Of a DNA stretch of 64,000 nucleotides, positions 25,841-35,963 are shown in pieces. Each line of letters starts with the position of its first letter. Positions within the stretch are counted from its first letter, which is position 1. The stretch covers positions 62,001-126,000 of the forward strand of contig NZ_JANYGH010000055.1 in the NCBI RefSeq assembly GCF_025362475.1, in the 5' to 3' direction. Both the position numbers and the translations under genes were made by a program. The notes under the pieces are model-generated. The model was given only the letters and a program-made list of their open reading frames with translations, was not told where the DNA came from and did not search any database. This DNA is from Mucilaginibacter sp. (lineage in GTDB: Bacteria; Bacteroidota; Bacteroidia; Sphingobacteriales; Sphingobacteriaceae).

Positions 25841-28426
25841 TCATCCGTTTTTAGATGCCGAATGATGTTCTTCGGGCCCTTCGTAACTGTAATTATATGG
25901 AGGATACGGCACAATAAAAGTATCCTCTACCCGCGACGACTTTTTAAAATATGGAATCCATATAGCTGCAACTATCATCGCGTAAACCAATATGTACGGA
26001 TGTGGTTGAACAATTCTGTTGGATTTAATAGTAAGCGTCCAAACAAAATCAACCAGCACAAAAGCAACAGTGAACAGGAAATAACCTGTAATTACTTTTG
26101 GCAATATATCGCGCTTGTTCAAGAGTAATACAAGGCAATAAACAGAGTAAAATATTAGGGCTATAAAGCAGGTGACTTCCATAATCACAAATAATTTATA
26201 GCTCAGGTTCTGGATGCCAACGCCACCCAAATTCCAGGTTTTAAGGCTGAAGTAATCACCCGCAAGCAGAACAGATATTGAAAAAAATGCAGTTAAGGCC
26301 AATAACACAATCACCAATACAAGCCAGCCGCCAACAGGTGTAAATGTTGAACCATAGCTAAAAACAATGCCCGGGGTTTCGCGCTGATAGATCCAAACAC
26401 CTAAAAATATAAGACCCACTGTAAGGAATCCTGCAAAAAGTATCATAAAATTGTTTGCGTTTGAAGGAGGCTCGTTTACAGTTCCATAAGTAAAGTTGTA
26501 ACTTAAATCATCATAATTAAGTTTCTTTAAATCGCTTTTAAACTCGGCCAATTTGTTAACCGGCACATTGTCTTTAAGATAAGCCAGCTTATAATTGAGA
26601 CGCAAGGTATCTCCGGATGAAGAATAATCTGACGAAAATTTGTAATAATCCCTGTTAATGGCGTTAGTACGGTTTGTAATATCCCAACCACCGGGTAATA
26701 TTACATTAATGGTATAGTCGTAATTAAGAGGATAACTTAGCGATACCGGTGTTTTTATTTGACCATTTATTGTCGGCAACTGTTGCGTTATATAACTGGC
26801 ATACAAATCAACAGATCGTTTATTGGTTTCAGAATCAGTTTTGAAAAAGTCCTTTATAATATAAGTTTCGGTTGTTGTAAGTACATTCTTTTCCAGGTTA
26901 TCAACTACACTTACCGAATCCTTAGGCTCAATTCTTGCATATGTTTTTGCATAATATTCCAGGTAGTTCTTTTCCGTTTCGGCCATACCTGATGATGCCA
27001 GTCTGCTGCGTATGTCATCCGCTTCGTTGAGGGTATAGGTAGTTTTCACGGTAAATTCAACAGGAGCTTTATCGTTTTTAATTTTATAAATATCGTTATA
27101 AACTATACTTCCTGCTTGTGATTGTGGTATGGCGGTGAGCGATTTATTACCCGGTTTTAATACCAGCCCTTTGCCATAATTGGGGAAATAAATATTGGTA
27201 CCGGTGCCTCCCTGGTAACCAATAGTAGCATCAACCCAAACCTGTTTTCCCTTCACGTTGGCAGTAACCACGGCATGGTCAAAAGCATAGTAAGTAGGTA
27301 TGTAATCGGCAATGTGTTCCCGTACGCCCGAGTTAACCAATACCATAGATGCATCAATGCCATCCGCTTGCAGCATTGATACCAGCAGCAGCGATTTATC
27401 TTTGCAATCTCCGTAACGTTGTTTAAATACCTTGTCGGGATTGTTAGCCCGGTGTGAATATTGCCCTATCTCGATGCCCATGTACCTTACTTCGTCCTGC
27501 ACGATTTTTACCGCTTCGCGAAAGTATTTTACCTGGTCGGAACCTGTTTTTGTTTTTATTTCGGCTATACGCGCGGCCAGATCACCTTTTATATTGATAG
27601 CAGCGGGGTTTATGCTGAGCGCCCAGTTGGTAACAGCGGCCCAATCATTAAACTCGCTGATCTGAACGCGTGCGCGACCCTCATACCAGACTGGCTGGCT
27701 ATCGTCATAGTGGGCAGCCGGTACCTGGAAGCTTTCGTACTCATATCGTTTTAAGCCACCATTTTGAGTAATAGTTGCTTTAGGTATAGTATTAAAGGCC
27801 TTAAAATTTAAATTTCTTTGTAACGACGTGATCCAAACGGTGTATTGATGCGCTACCGGCTGATACCATTGAAAAGAGATATCATCGCAAAATTTTCCAT
27901 TAAATATAGGGTTACGGCCGGTTAAGGTATATGAATATTCAATGCGATCCCCTTTGCGGATATCATCCAATATGCATAATGCAGAGTAGCTACCCTGGTA
28001 AATGAAGTTAGATAGATCCTGTTCATCGGCTATAACTTTAAATGCTGATATGTTTAGGCGGTTGATAGGTTTATTGTTACGCCATACAATGATCTCGTGA
28101 AAATCAAGGCGCTTAAAGCTGGGATCAAAACCAACGTTGATCTGCGATGCATTTTGGATCCCGGTTTCGGATACTATTTCTTTTATGATATGGTGATATT
28201 CAGCTTGCTTTTCAATATGTACCTGCTGCTCAATAAGGGCATAAAAAAAACCTTTTTCTATTGTACGTGCTGATGGTCTTTGGTTATAGGGTTTACAAAT
28301 ACTTAACCAGGTTGGTTTGGGAGTTACGTGTACTGCTGGTGTGTTTGCTTTAACAACCCGGTTGCCAATTAATAAGAACAGAAAACAAAACAGGAATGTG
28401 AGATATAATTTAAAGTGTTTTTGCAT
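25841..28426 (-). CDS. DUF3857 / transglutaminase-like / DUF2569 membrane protein
   Basis: This 861-residue protein starts with a hydrophobic signal (LYLTFLFCFLFLLIGNRVV). An N-terminal DUF3857 domain (about 55-270, including IRKGDRIEYSYTLTGRNP) is followed by a transglutaminase-like domain. Its catalytic triad is visible in RYGDCKDKS (Cys near 341), FDHAVV (His near 382) and WVDATIG (Asp near 397). After a beta-rich region the C-terminus carries about five membrane helices, beginning FTPVGGWLVLVIVLLALTAF, which match DUF2569. The enzyme domain is therefore periplasmic and anchored at its C-terminus. Members of this type are common in Bacteroidota with unknown substrates. It is transcribed alone. 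Confidence 0.85.
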   Translation of the reverse strand: MQKHFKLYLTFLFCFLFLLIGNRVVKANTPAVHVTPKPTWLSICKPYNQRPSARTIEKGFFYALIEQQVHIEKQAEYHHIIKEIVSETGIQNASQINVGFDPSFKRLDFHEIIVWRNNKPINRLNISAFKVIADEQDLSNFIYQGSYSALCILDDIRKGDRIEYSYTLTGRNPIFNGKFCDDISFQWYQPVAHQYTVWITSLQRNLNFKAFNTIPKATITQNGGLKRYEYESFQVPAAHYDDSQPVWYEGRARVQISEFNDWAAVTNWALSINPAAINIKGDLAARIAEIKTKTGSDQVKYFREAVKIVQDEVRYMGIEIGQYSHRANNPDKVFKQRYGDCKDKSLLLVSMLQADGIDASMVLVNSGVREHIADYIPTYYAFDHAVVTANVKGKQVWVDATIGYQGGTGTNIYFPNYGKGLVLKPGNKSLTAIPQSQAGSIVYNDIYKIKNDKAPVEFTVKTTYTLNEADDIRSRLASSGMAETEKNYLEYYAKTYARIEPKDSVSVVDNLEKNVLTTTETYIIKDFFKTDSETNKRSVDLYASYITQQLPTINGQIKTPVSLSYPLNYDYTINVILPGGWDITNRTNAINRDYYKFSSDYSSSGDTLRLNYKLAYLKDNVPVNKLAEFKSDLKKLNYDDLSYNFTYGTVNEPPSNANNFMILFAGFLTVGLIFLGVWIYQRETPGIVFSYGSTFTPVGGWLVLVIVLLALTAFFSISVLLAGDYFSLKTWNLGGVGIQNLSYKLFVIMEVTCFIALIFYSVYCLVLLLNKRDILPKVITGYFLFTVAFVLVDFVWTLTIKSNRIVQPHPYILVYAMIVAAIWIPYFKKSSRVEDTFIVPYPPYNYSYEGPEEHHSASKNG

Positions 28427-28531
28427 ACCGGCTATGAAAATAAATAAAGAAGCCGACTTTATGATTATTTATTTAATATTTAGCTTAATCCATGCCCGCC
28501 CCAAAGGATATCGGTAAAACAAGCTGGTTTA

Positions 28532-28580
28532 AAACAACAAATGGAAGTTCTCCCTTAAAGAAAACTTCCATTTATTGTTT
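28532..28580 (-). terminator. Rho-independent terminator after the GT117 gene
   Basis: The arms around 28532-28550 and 28563-28580 share ATGGAAGTT / AACTTCCAT and extend into A- and T-rich flanks on both sides. It lies 67 bp downstream of the GT117 stop codon on the minus strand. Confidence 0.7.
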
Positions 28581-28646
28581 TTTGTGAATTTAAATTATCG
28601 TGGCTCTTGGTAATTGATTCCTGGATAGGGACTTTATCAAAGCATT

Positions 28647-31600
28647 TTATTGCTGGCCGCCTAATAGTGGCGAAAACTTTTTAACGTAATCTTTTAATTG
28701 GCCATCAAACTTTTTAAACAATCCTGTTTGGTTATTTTCCTTCATGAAATCAGTCATTCCATTTAGTACCTGTAAGCTAATCTGAACATCACGGGTATTT
28801 AAGCCACCGCTGTTGGATGTCAATAAATGATAGTTATAATCAAGTTGATCAACCACATAGTTATCAATATTTTGCACCATTTTAGTTCCCAGTACAACAT
28901 CATTTAATTGGAAAGCCATTTGTGCTAAAAATATTTTACGTCCGGCAATATCAATATATGGGTTTATATCAGGCATTTCCTGGTCGTATTTATGAAGGGC
29001 TTTTAGCGCCAGGTCTTTACGGCCTTCTTTCATCAGGTTTTGGATCAGATCGCTAAATGTGGTTACCATTACCGGGTAAAACATTGATGTTGATTCATGA
29101 TCAAGATATTTGGCAGTTTTAAAATTGCCAAACTTAAACTTGTTCATTACATTATCATACATCACCAAGGTGTTTGTTTTGCTCAACTGATCACGTATGG
29201 TGGTATCCTTTTGGAAAGGTATTAAATGATATGTGAAACCTTCTTTATATAGGTATGGCTGTAAACCTATCAAATTTTCGTTACCAATGGTGGTAGTAAA
29301 GCAAATTGGTCTTTTCCAGTTATTATGCGCCAGGATATCAAGCATGGCTAGATTTTCTTTGGTTACATAATTTGGCGGGAATTTCCAATCCATGATATTG
29401 GCTAATTTGCTTTTCTGCTCAGGTGTAACAACTCCCATTTTAACCACTTCATCAGGGTTAATAGTGATCTTTAAGTTTTTGGTAGGCATATAATTGCCAT
29501 AATCACCACTTTGATATTCTACCTGGGCTGCCTTATCATCAGAGGTTATAAAGTCAAACACCTCTTTTACTTCCTGCGGACCGTCTAATTTACGATCGCT
29601 GTAATAAATTGCATCCCTTACCCCCTCTTTATACTTATCAAAAGGCATAGTAATAGGCAATGGGTCCGATTGGTTCATTTTTCCCTGCATCTGGCGTATA
29701 TACCAATCGCCGGTGAATAAACTCAGGTTTACGATGCGTACATCAGGCCTTATTCCTTCAACCTCCTGGTCGTACCATAACGAGTAGGTATCATTATCGC
29801 CATAAGTAAACAAAATGGCATTTTTAGGGCACGATATCAGGTAGTTATAGGCCATATCATGCGGCGTCATTTTGGTAGACCTGTCATGAGCCCTCCACTC
29901 TTTACTGGCTAATAATACCGGAACAACCAGTATACAAATAGCTGTTGAACCAATTGCTGCGGTACGGCCATCCAAAAATTTGCGGGCGCCTTCGGCAATA
30001 GCAATCACACCCAAACCTATCCAAATGGCAAACGCATAAAAGGAACCCACGTAAGAGTAATCGCGTTCGCGGGGTTGTACGCTCGGTTGGTTTACGTATA
30101 TAACAATGGCAAGGCCCGTAAAGAAGAATAGTAATAACACTACCAGCGCATCTTTCTTTTTGCGGGTAAAGTGGTAGGCAGCCCCAATAAAGCCTATTAT
30201 TAGCGGCAGCGCATATAATGGCGTATAAGTTGGCGCATTAACAACAGATTTTGGCAGGTGACGACCGCCATCAAAAACACCGGTTGTCCAGTTACCGTCA
30301 ATACTTTCGGTACTTTGCTGCCCGTCTGCGTCATTATAACGGCCAACAAAATTCCACATAAAGTAACGCCAGTACATCTGGTACATTTGCCAGCTCAGCA
30401 TCCATTTCATATTATCAACCATGGTTGGCGCCTGTCCTTCAGGAATGCGTAACCAATCTTTATAAAACTGAATATCCTGCGCCTCGGTACTATACATACG
30501 TGGAAGAAAGGTAGTATGATCAAACACGGTTTCAACCTTTCGGCCGGCATTTTCATATTTGGTTTTTCCCTTACGATATATGATGCTTCCCTCGTTTTGC
30601 TCAACAGCTTTGGCATCATAGTACTGGCCAAATAACAATGGGTTTTCGCCGTATTGGATGCGGTTCAGATAGCCATAAAGCGTAAACGCATTATCTGGAT
30701 GGGAGTTATTTAAATCGGGATTGGCCGTAGCCCTGATGGGAATATATGCAAATGAGCCATAACCAAAATATATAAAGGCCAGGCAAAGCAAAGCAAGGTT
30801 TAAAACAGGCTTTTTAGCACGGATACTGTAGATTATGCCGGCTACTAATGCGGCCACTATCAGCAATATAAAGAAAAAGGCACCAGTACCAAACCCCAGT
30901 CCCAGAGAGTTTACAAAGAAAAGATCAAAGTAGGCGGCAAATTTTATAGTATATCCCCTAACTCCATATTGTACCAATCCAAGTATAACAATGCCCGAAA
31001 GTATAGCCAGGATACCATTGCCAACAGTAATTTTTTTGCTCCTGCGGAAAAAATAAACTATGGCTAATGCCGGAATAGTTAATAAGTTAAGCAAGTGTAT
31101 ACCTATTGATAAACCAATAACATACGCTATAAAAACCAGCCATTTATCAGCACCTTTTTCATCGGCATGGGCATCCCATTTTAATATGGCCCAAAATACA
31201 ATGGCAGTACACAATGATGACAGCGCAAATACAATGGTTTCAACGGCTGAGAACCAAAAAGTATCGGTGTAGGTAAAAGCCAATGCGCCAACAAGTCCTG
31301 CACCCATAATGAGGATAAGATTTGTTTGGTTAACAACATCATCGCGCTTATCCAATATCAATTTTTTAGCTAATGCGGTAATTGTCCAAAACAGGAACAT
31401 AATGGTAGCACCACTGGCAATTGCCGAACCCATATTGGTAAAATAAGGAACCTTGGTATTATCGCCCAGTGAAAGAAGGGAAAACAATTTACCCAACATG
31501 GCAAATACAGGATATCCGGGTTGGTGGGCTACCTGTAAACGGTAGGCGCATGAAATAAATTCGCCGCAATCCCAAAAACTTACGGAAGGTTCTAAGGTTA

Positions 31601-31670
31601 GAATATAGGTCACTGAGGCTATAATAAAGCAAAGCCAGCCTAAAAGATTATTGATTTTTTTGTACTGCAT
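28647..31670 (-). CDS. GT117 family (DUF2723) membrane protein
   Basis: This 1007-residue protein has an N-terminal half with about twelve membrane helices. It contains TLEPSVSFWDCGEFISCAYR and LQVAHQPGYPVFAMLGKLF, the hallmark of DUF2723, which is placed in glycosyltransferase family 117. The acidic Asp-Cys-Gly-Glu loop is the likely sugar-transfer site, as in other GT-C enzymes. The C-terminal half is soluble, with ILFTYGDNDTYSLWYDQEVEGIRPD and a helical tail. By analogy with GT-C enzymes it probably glycosylates exported proteins or lipids; this is inference. It is divergent from the barrel gene at 32030 across a 359-bp spacer. Confidence 0.9.
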   Translation of the reverse strand: MQYKKINNLLGWLCFIIASVTYILTLEPSVSFWDCGEFISCAYRLQVAHQPGYPVFAMLGKLFSLLSLGDNTKVPYFTNMGSAIASGATIMFLFWTITALAKKLILDKRDDVVNQTNLILIMGAGLVGALAFTYTDTFWFSAVETIVFALSSLCTAIVFWAILKWDAHADEKGADKWLVFIAYVIGLSIGIHLLNLLTIPALAIVYFFRRSKKITVGNGILAILSGIVILGLVQYGVRGYTIKFAAYFDLFFVNSLGLGFGTGAFFFILLIVAALVAGIIYSIRAKKPVLNLALLCLAFIYFGYGSFAYIPIRATANPDLNNSHPDNAFTLYGYLNRIQYGENPLLFGQYYDAKAVEQNEGSIIYRKGKTKYENAGRKVETVFDHTTFLPRMYSTEAQDIQFYKDWLRIPEGQAPTMVDNMKWMLSWQMYQMYWRYFMWNFVGRYNDADGQQSTESIDGNWTTGVFDGGRHLPKSVVNAPTYTPLYALPLIIGFIGAAYHFTRKKKDALVVLLLFFFTGLAIVIYVNQPSVQPRERDYSYVGSFYAFAIWIGLGVIAIAEGARKFLDGRTAAIGSTAICILVVPVLLASKEWRAHDRSTKMTPHDMAYNYLISCPKNAILFTYGDNDTYSLWYDQEVEGIRPDVRIVNLSLFTGDWYIRQMQGKMNQSDPLPITMPFDKYKEGVRDAIYYSDRKLDGPQEVKEVFDFITSDDKAAQVEYQSGDYGNYMPTKNLKITINPDEVVKMGVVTPEQKSKLANIMDWKFPPNYVTKENLAMLDILAHNNWKRPICFTTTIGNENLIGLQPYLYKEGFTYHLIPFQKDTTIRDQLSKTNTLVMYDNVMNKFKFGNFKTAKYLDHESTSMFYPVMVTTFSDLIQNLMKEGRKDLALKALHKYDQEMPDINPYIDIAGRKIFLAQMAFQLNDVVLGTKMVQNIDNYVVDQLDYNYHLLTSNSGGLNTRDVQISLQVLNGMTDFMKENNQTGLFKKFDGQLKDYVKKFSPLLGGQQ

Positions 31671-32029
31671 TTAATATAAATAGTAATGGTTTCGTCGCGC
31701 GGGCAAATATCATGATTTTTACAGCTTATTTAAAAAAAACCGATCGACGATGTCAAATTTAACATTTATTAACTTTTAAAGGCCGCTATTACCTGCATCA
31801 CAATTAAGGCGGCTATCAAGTTTAATTATAACGGAACCTGTAAAAGCTTCATTTAGAACAATTAATAAGGAAAACAAATTTGTACTATTTTGCATTTATT
31901 AGGTGACTTTCGTTTTTTATATTCTGTATCCTAAAATATGAGGGTTATAATAAGCCATATATAAGGATGAATAAATCATAAACAAAACGAAATTTTTATG
32001 TTACAATAAATAATACTTATTTTGTTGCG
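31671..32029. other. 359-bp divergent intergenic region
   Basis: This spacer separates the GT117 gene and the outer-membrane barrel gene and must hold both promoters. TATTTTG-like sequences occur near 31885 and 32019 on the plus strand and GATATTTG near 31712 on the minus strand, but none fits TAnnTTTG exactly. No open frame or strong repeat was seen. Confidence 0.4.
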
Positions 32030-33658
32030 ATGCAAAAACTCTACTCCGTAAGTTTCAGAAAAAAATTTTTGTTGGCCGGGATTATCCTTTTTTCGGTACA
32101 ATTATGTAAAGGCCAATCTACTTATTTGCCTAACTCCTACCAGCTTTATCAAAAGTTCAACGCCGATATTTATTCGACAAAAAGCGCGTTTCATACTTCA
32201 TTACGGCCATTTTTGATTGATAGTTTAATTCAACATTCTTATGATTCGGTAATGAATGTTGGTGTAAATAATAATCGTAAAAGCTGGCTGGACCGAAAAA
32301 TATTTAATGAACATCTTTTTGAAGTTAATAAACCCGATTATACTTTTTACGGGGATATTATACTCGATCTACAAGCCGGGACTGATTTCACATCTAAAAA
32401 ATCAACCTATTTAAATACCCGCGGCTACCAGGTAGGCGGTACCATTGGTACCAAATTTTCGTTTTATACTAGTGGTTTTGAAAATGCGGCTAAATTCCCT
32501 TTATACTACAGCAATTTGGTTGGTGTAGACCGCTTTATACCTGGACAGGCTTATTTGCGGAACTATAGCGGTATAGCAAAAAACTCTGCAGACTGGTCAT
32601 ACGTTACCGCGATTTTGTCATATAATTTTACCAAGAACTTAAATGTAACTTTAGGCGAGGATAAAATGTTTATAGGTGATGGCTACCGATCCTTATTGCT
32701 ATCTGATTACGCTGCTAATATGCCTTTGTTAAGAGTTACAGCTAACTTAGGCAAGCATGTTCAATACATGGCTACATGGGCTTATATTGAAGATACTCGT
32801 GAAACCAAATTTGATACCTTTGGCAGTAACCGCCGTAAATGGGCATTTTTTCATTATATCGACTGGAATGTAAGTAACCGTGTTTCATTCGGGTTCTTCA
32901 ATGCCCTTATATCTCCAGAAGCTGATGAGGCAGGCAACAGGCGCGGTTTTGACGTGAATTTTATAAATCCCCTTTTGTTTTCGAGCTCCTTAGGCCCATC
33001 TCAGCAACCAAAGGATAATACATTAATTGGTTTTACAGGCAAGTATAAAATATTTGATAAAACCGCCTTATATGCCCAGCTATTATTGGATAGGTTTAAA
33101 GCCAGTGATTTCTTTTCGGGTAATAACACCGATAATACAAATGGCGTACAGGTGGGTATACGCGGAGCCGATCTGTTACAGGTTAAGCGCTTTAATTACA
33201 TTTTTGAATTTAATACAGTTAAACCATACACTTACCAAAATACAAACACCATCAGCAGTTATGCATTTTATGGCGATCCGCTGGCGCATCCTTATGGTGC
33301 AAATTTCAGGGAGATTTTGGGTATATTGAATTACTCTTTTGGCCGGATCGATCTGCAAGGACAGGTAAATTATGCCAAATATGGCCTTGATGCTACAACG
33401 GCTATAAACAATGGTAAAATTGTAACCAAGCCATTGGTACCTACCGCCAACACAACTACAACTATAGGCCAGGGAATAAATACCCAACTTTATTATGCCG
33501 AAGGTACTGTATCATTCCTCCTTAATCCAAAGTATAACCTGCGTTTTGAGCTAAGCGGCTTATATCGACAGGAAAAGAACAGTGCAGCAGACAACAAAAC
33601 TACCATGGTGACTTTTGGACTAAGAAGCTCGTTCAGGAATTTGTACCACGATTTTTAG
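32030..33658 (+). CDS. Outer-membrane beta-barrel protein, Wzi/RemB-like
   Basis: This 542-residue protein has a signal peptide (FLLAGIILFSVQLCKGQS). The mature part has many amphipathic strands, with GEDKMFIGDGYRSLLLSDYA and SNRVSFGFFNALISPEADEA. This pattern fits the Bacteroidota barrels related to the capsule assembly protein Wzi and the gliding protein RemB. A role in polysaccharide attachment or gliding is possible but unproven, and no capsule or gliding genes are adjacent. It ends in aromatic-rich strands (FRNLYHDF). Function is left open. Confidence 0.75.
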   Translation: MQKLYSVSFRKKFLLAGIILFSVQLCKGQSTYLPNSYQLYQKFNADIYSTKSAFHTSLRPFLIDSLIQHSYDSVMNVGVNNNRKSWLDRKIFNEHLFEVNKPDYTFYGDIILDLQAGTDFTSKKSTYLNTRGYQVGGTIGTKFSFYTSGFENAAKFPLYYSNLVGVDRFIPGQAYLRNYSGIAKNSADWSYVTAILSYNFTKNLNVTLGEDKMFIGDGYRSLLLSDYAANMPLLRVTANLGKHVQYMATWAYIEDTRETKFDTFGSNRRKWAFFHYIDWNVSNRVSFGFFNALISPEADEAGNRRGFDVNFINPLLFSSSLGPSQQPKDNTLIGFTGKYKIFDKTALYAQLLLDRFKASDFFSGNNTDNTNGVQVGIRGADLLQVKRFNYIFEFNTVKPYTYQNTNTISSYAFYGDPLAHPYGANFREILGILNYSFGRIDLQGQVNYAKYGLDATTAINNGKIVTKPLVPTANTTTTIGQGINTQLYYAEGTVSFLLNPKYNLRFELSGLYRQEKNSAADNKTTMVTFGLRSSFRNLYHDF

Positions 33659-33714
33659 CAAGACCTAAAGTTCATAGTGCGATATAATTTTACGGATATT
33701 ATTTTATATCAATA

Positions 33715-34764
33715 ATGAAAGATGATCATTTAGCCTGCTTGCGTATGTTTAACCAACATATCAGCAATCCACAGTTTAAAGATCCTGCAGATGTTGTAAA
33801 ATATATGGTAGCTATGCAGGCACAGGATTATGCCGGCGCTAAATGGGCTATTGGCTTACGGATGCAAAATGCACATGACACTGTTATTGAACAAGCCATA
33901 ACCGAAGGGAAAATACTGCGAACCCACCTGCTTAGACCAACCTGGCACTTTGTATCGCCGGTTGATATTCGCTGGATACTTGCACTTACCGCTCCCCGCA
34001 TTAATAGCATTAATGCGGGGATGTATAAAAAGTTTGAAATAGATAATGCTATTTTCAACAAAAGCAATGATGTGTTGGTAAAAGTAATGGAGGGGAACCA
34101 ACAACTTACCCGCGCCGAAATTACCGAATCATTAAACCAGGCCAGCATAGCAACAGATGATCTGCGATTAACTATACTCCTGATGCATGCGGAACTCGAC
34201 GCCGTTATTTGCAGCGGCGCCCGAAACGGCAAACAATTTACCTATACGTTGCTGGATGAAAGAGTATCCCAAACTCCACAGTTAACCCATGAAGAAGCGT
34301 TAATTAAATTAGCAACTGGCTATTTTAAAAGCCGTGGGCCTGCTGCCGTACATGACTTTGCCAATTGGTCTGGGCTTACCATTGCTGATGCGGCCATTGG
34401 ACTGGAAAATATTAAAGAGCAATTGATCGGCATAAAATCTGACGGAAAAACCTATTGGATGGCAAATAATAATGATGCCATTATCGCCACAAAACATGAA
34501 GCCTATTTATTACCCGCTTTTGATGAATTTGCTATTGCTTATAAATATCGGGACGCTTTAGTTAATCCCAAATATCTGGCGCAAGCCCGTCATGTAATTT
34601 TTGATCCGGCTATTGTGATTGACAACCAGGTTGTGGGCAACTGGAAACGGGCCATTAAAAGTAACAGGGTCGACGTCAGCTTAAACTTATATGGTAACCT
34701 TAATAAAGCGCAAACAAAGGCAGTAGAAATAGCAGCCAATAGATTTAAAAAATTCCTTTTATAA
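33715..34764 (+). CDS. Winged-helix DNA-binding protein, HTH_42 / AlkZ-like
   Basis: This 349-residue soluble protein opens with VVKYMVAMQAQDYAGAKWAI, the signature of the HTH_42 family. That family includes AlkZ/YcaQ DNA glycosylases, which excise alkylated or cross-linked bases. The QxQ catalytic motif of AlkZ corresponds to Gln35-Ala-Gln37. LRTHLLRPTWHFVSPVDIRW and the C-terminal LLPAFDEFAIAYKYRDALV are also typical. It is a monocistronic gene followed by an AhpD-like gene, and glycosylase activity is probable. Another repair gene, the frameshifted Fpg/Nei, lies 2.8 kb away. Confidence 0.85.
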   Translation: MKDDHLACLRMFNQHISNPQFKDPADVVKYMVAMQAQDYAGAKWAIGLRMQNAHDTVIEQAITEGKILRTHLLRPTWHFVSPVDIRWILALTAPRINSINAGMYKKFEIDNAIFNKSNDVLVKVMEGNQQLTRAEITESLNQASIATDDLRLTILLMHAELDAVICSGARNGKQFTYTLLDERVSQTPQLTHEEALIKLATGYFKSRGPAAVHDFANWSGLTIADAAIGLENIKEQLIGIKSDGKTYWMANNNDAIIATKHEAYLLPAFDEFAIAYKYRDALVNPKYLAQARHVIFDPAIVIDNQVVGNWKRAIKSNRVDVSLNLYGNLNKAQTKAVEIAANRFKKFLL

Positions 34765-34870
34765 CTTCCCGGGAAAATTGTCCATGCATTGACGAAATTC
34801 ATCCATGTTACAGCGTCGCTAACGTTTGCACATTTGTACTGTCAATAATGACAATTAAAACATAACAACA

Positions 34871-35425
34871 ATGGCACGTTTAAAAGCATTAAGTCCTGAT
34901 GAAGCAACAGGCAAAACAAAAGAATTATTTAACGCTATACAAGGCAAATTAGGTGTGGTACCAAATATGATGCGTACCATGGGTAATTCACCCGCCTTGC
35001 TGGAAGGTTACCTTAACTTTAGCGGAGCGTTGGCGCATGGCAAACTTGGTGCAAAAACCGGCGAACTATTGGCTCTTGCTGTATCTGAAACTAACAGCTG
35101 TGACTATTGTGTATCTGCCCATACATATATTGGCGAAAAATTAGTTCATATTGATGCTACAACTCTGCAAAGTGCACGAAGTGTCAGCAGCGACGATGCC
35201 AAAACCGAAGCCGCATTAAAATTTGCCAACATTTTGGTGGCTAAAAAAGGGTTAGTAAATGATACTGACGTTGATGCAGTTAAGGCAGCCGGTTTTACAG
35301 ACGGTGAAGTTGGCGAGATTGTTGGTCATGTAGCTTTAAATATATTAACTAACTACTTTAATAATACTGCCGCAACTGAAATTGATTTTCCGGCAGTAAA
35401 AGCATTAAATGCTGTTGAAGCATAA
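34871..35425 (+). CDS. Carboxymuconolactone decarboxylase / AhpD-like alkylhydroperoxidase
   Basis: This 184-residue protein belongs to the CMD superfamily and has the AhpD-type redox signature: Glu73, then Cys77-Asp-Tyr-Cys80 and His84 (ETNSCDYCVSAHTYIG). This active site reduces peroxides in AhpD proteins. KLGVVPNMMRTMGNSPALLE is the usual N-terminal helix. A 15-bp-stem hairpin follows its stop codon at 35437-35489. It is probably an antioxidant protein. Confidence 0.92.
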   Translation: MARLKALSPDEATGKTKELFNAIQGKLGVVPNMMRTMGNSPALLEGYLNFSGALAHGKLGAKTGELLALAVSETNSCDYCVSAHTYIGEKLVHIDATTLQSARSVSSDDAKTEAALKFANILVAKKGLVNDTDVDAVKAAGFTDGEVGEIVGHVALNILTNYFNNTAATEIDFPAVKALNAVEA

Positions 35426-35436
35426 GGAAAATATAA

Positions 35437-35489
35437 TCAGGATGTAAGAATTGAGATGTAAGAGTTTTATCTTGATTCTTACATCCTGA
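35437..35489. terminator. Hairpin with 15-bp stem after the AhpD-like gene
   Basis: The arms 35437-35451 and 35475-35489 are perfect reverse complements (TCAGGATGTAAGAAT). Its inner sequence (TTGATTCTTAC, TAAGAATTGAG) resembles the elements at 800-900 and 4151-4329, so it may be a third, shorter member of that family. Confidence 0.6.
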
Positions 35490-35534
35490 CTATTGGTTCT
35501 TATGTTTAATTTTAATCAATCAAAATATTTTGTC

Positions 35535-35951
35535 ATGGAAAATAAACGATATCCCCTCCCTCCTTTTAACATGGAAACGGCGCTGCAAAAGGTGCAAGCA
35601 GCTGAAGATGCCTGGAATACCCGTGATCCCGAAAAGGTTAGCCTGGCCTATACTATTGATACCGAATGGCGCAATCGTACCGATTTTTTGAATGGACGCG
35701 AAGAAGTAAAACAGTTTTTAAAAAAGAAGTGGGAAAAGGAGCTGGATTATAAACTAAAAAAAGAGCTTTGGGGTTTTCGCGAAAATCGTATGGCCGTAAG
35801 GTTTGAGTATGAATGGCATGATCATAACGGGCAATGGTATCGCAGTTATGGTAATGAGCTTTGGGAATTTGATGAAAACGGTTACATGCAAAAAAGATTT
35901 GCCAGCATCAATGATATGCCCATAGCCGAAACCGATCGTAAGTTGTTTTAA
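35535..35951 (+). CDS. DUF1348 / NTF2-like family protein
   Basis: The ATG at 35535 (MENKRYPLPPFNMETALQKV) gives 138 residues, normal for DUF1348. Frames opening at 35493 (TTG) or 35502 are less likely because they run into the hairpin upstream. The sequence has WNTRDPEKVSLAYTIDTEWR, FLNGREEVKQFLKKKW and RSYGNELWEFDENGYM, all typical of this NTF2-like fold. Function is not established. It is followed after 12 bp by the FMN-binding protein and probably belongs to the same operon. Confidence 0.88.
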   Translation: MENKRYPLPPFNMETALQKVQAAEDAWNTRDPEKVSLAYTIDTEWRNRTDFLNGREEVKQFLKKKWEKELDYKLKKELWGFRENRMAVRFEYEWHDHNGQWYRSYGNELWEFDENGYMQKRFASINDMPIAETDRKLF

Positions 35952-35963
35952 ACTAATTTTATT

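Noticed and set aside
25668..25865. 65-codon plus-strand frame in the polyphosphate control region
   Set aside because: It runs through several palindromes, overlaps the end of the minus-strand transglutaminase gene and has no recognisable protein features.
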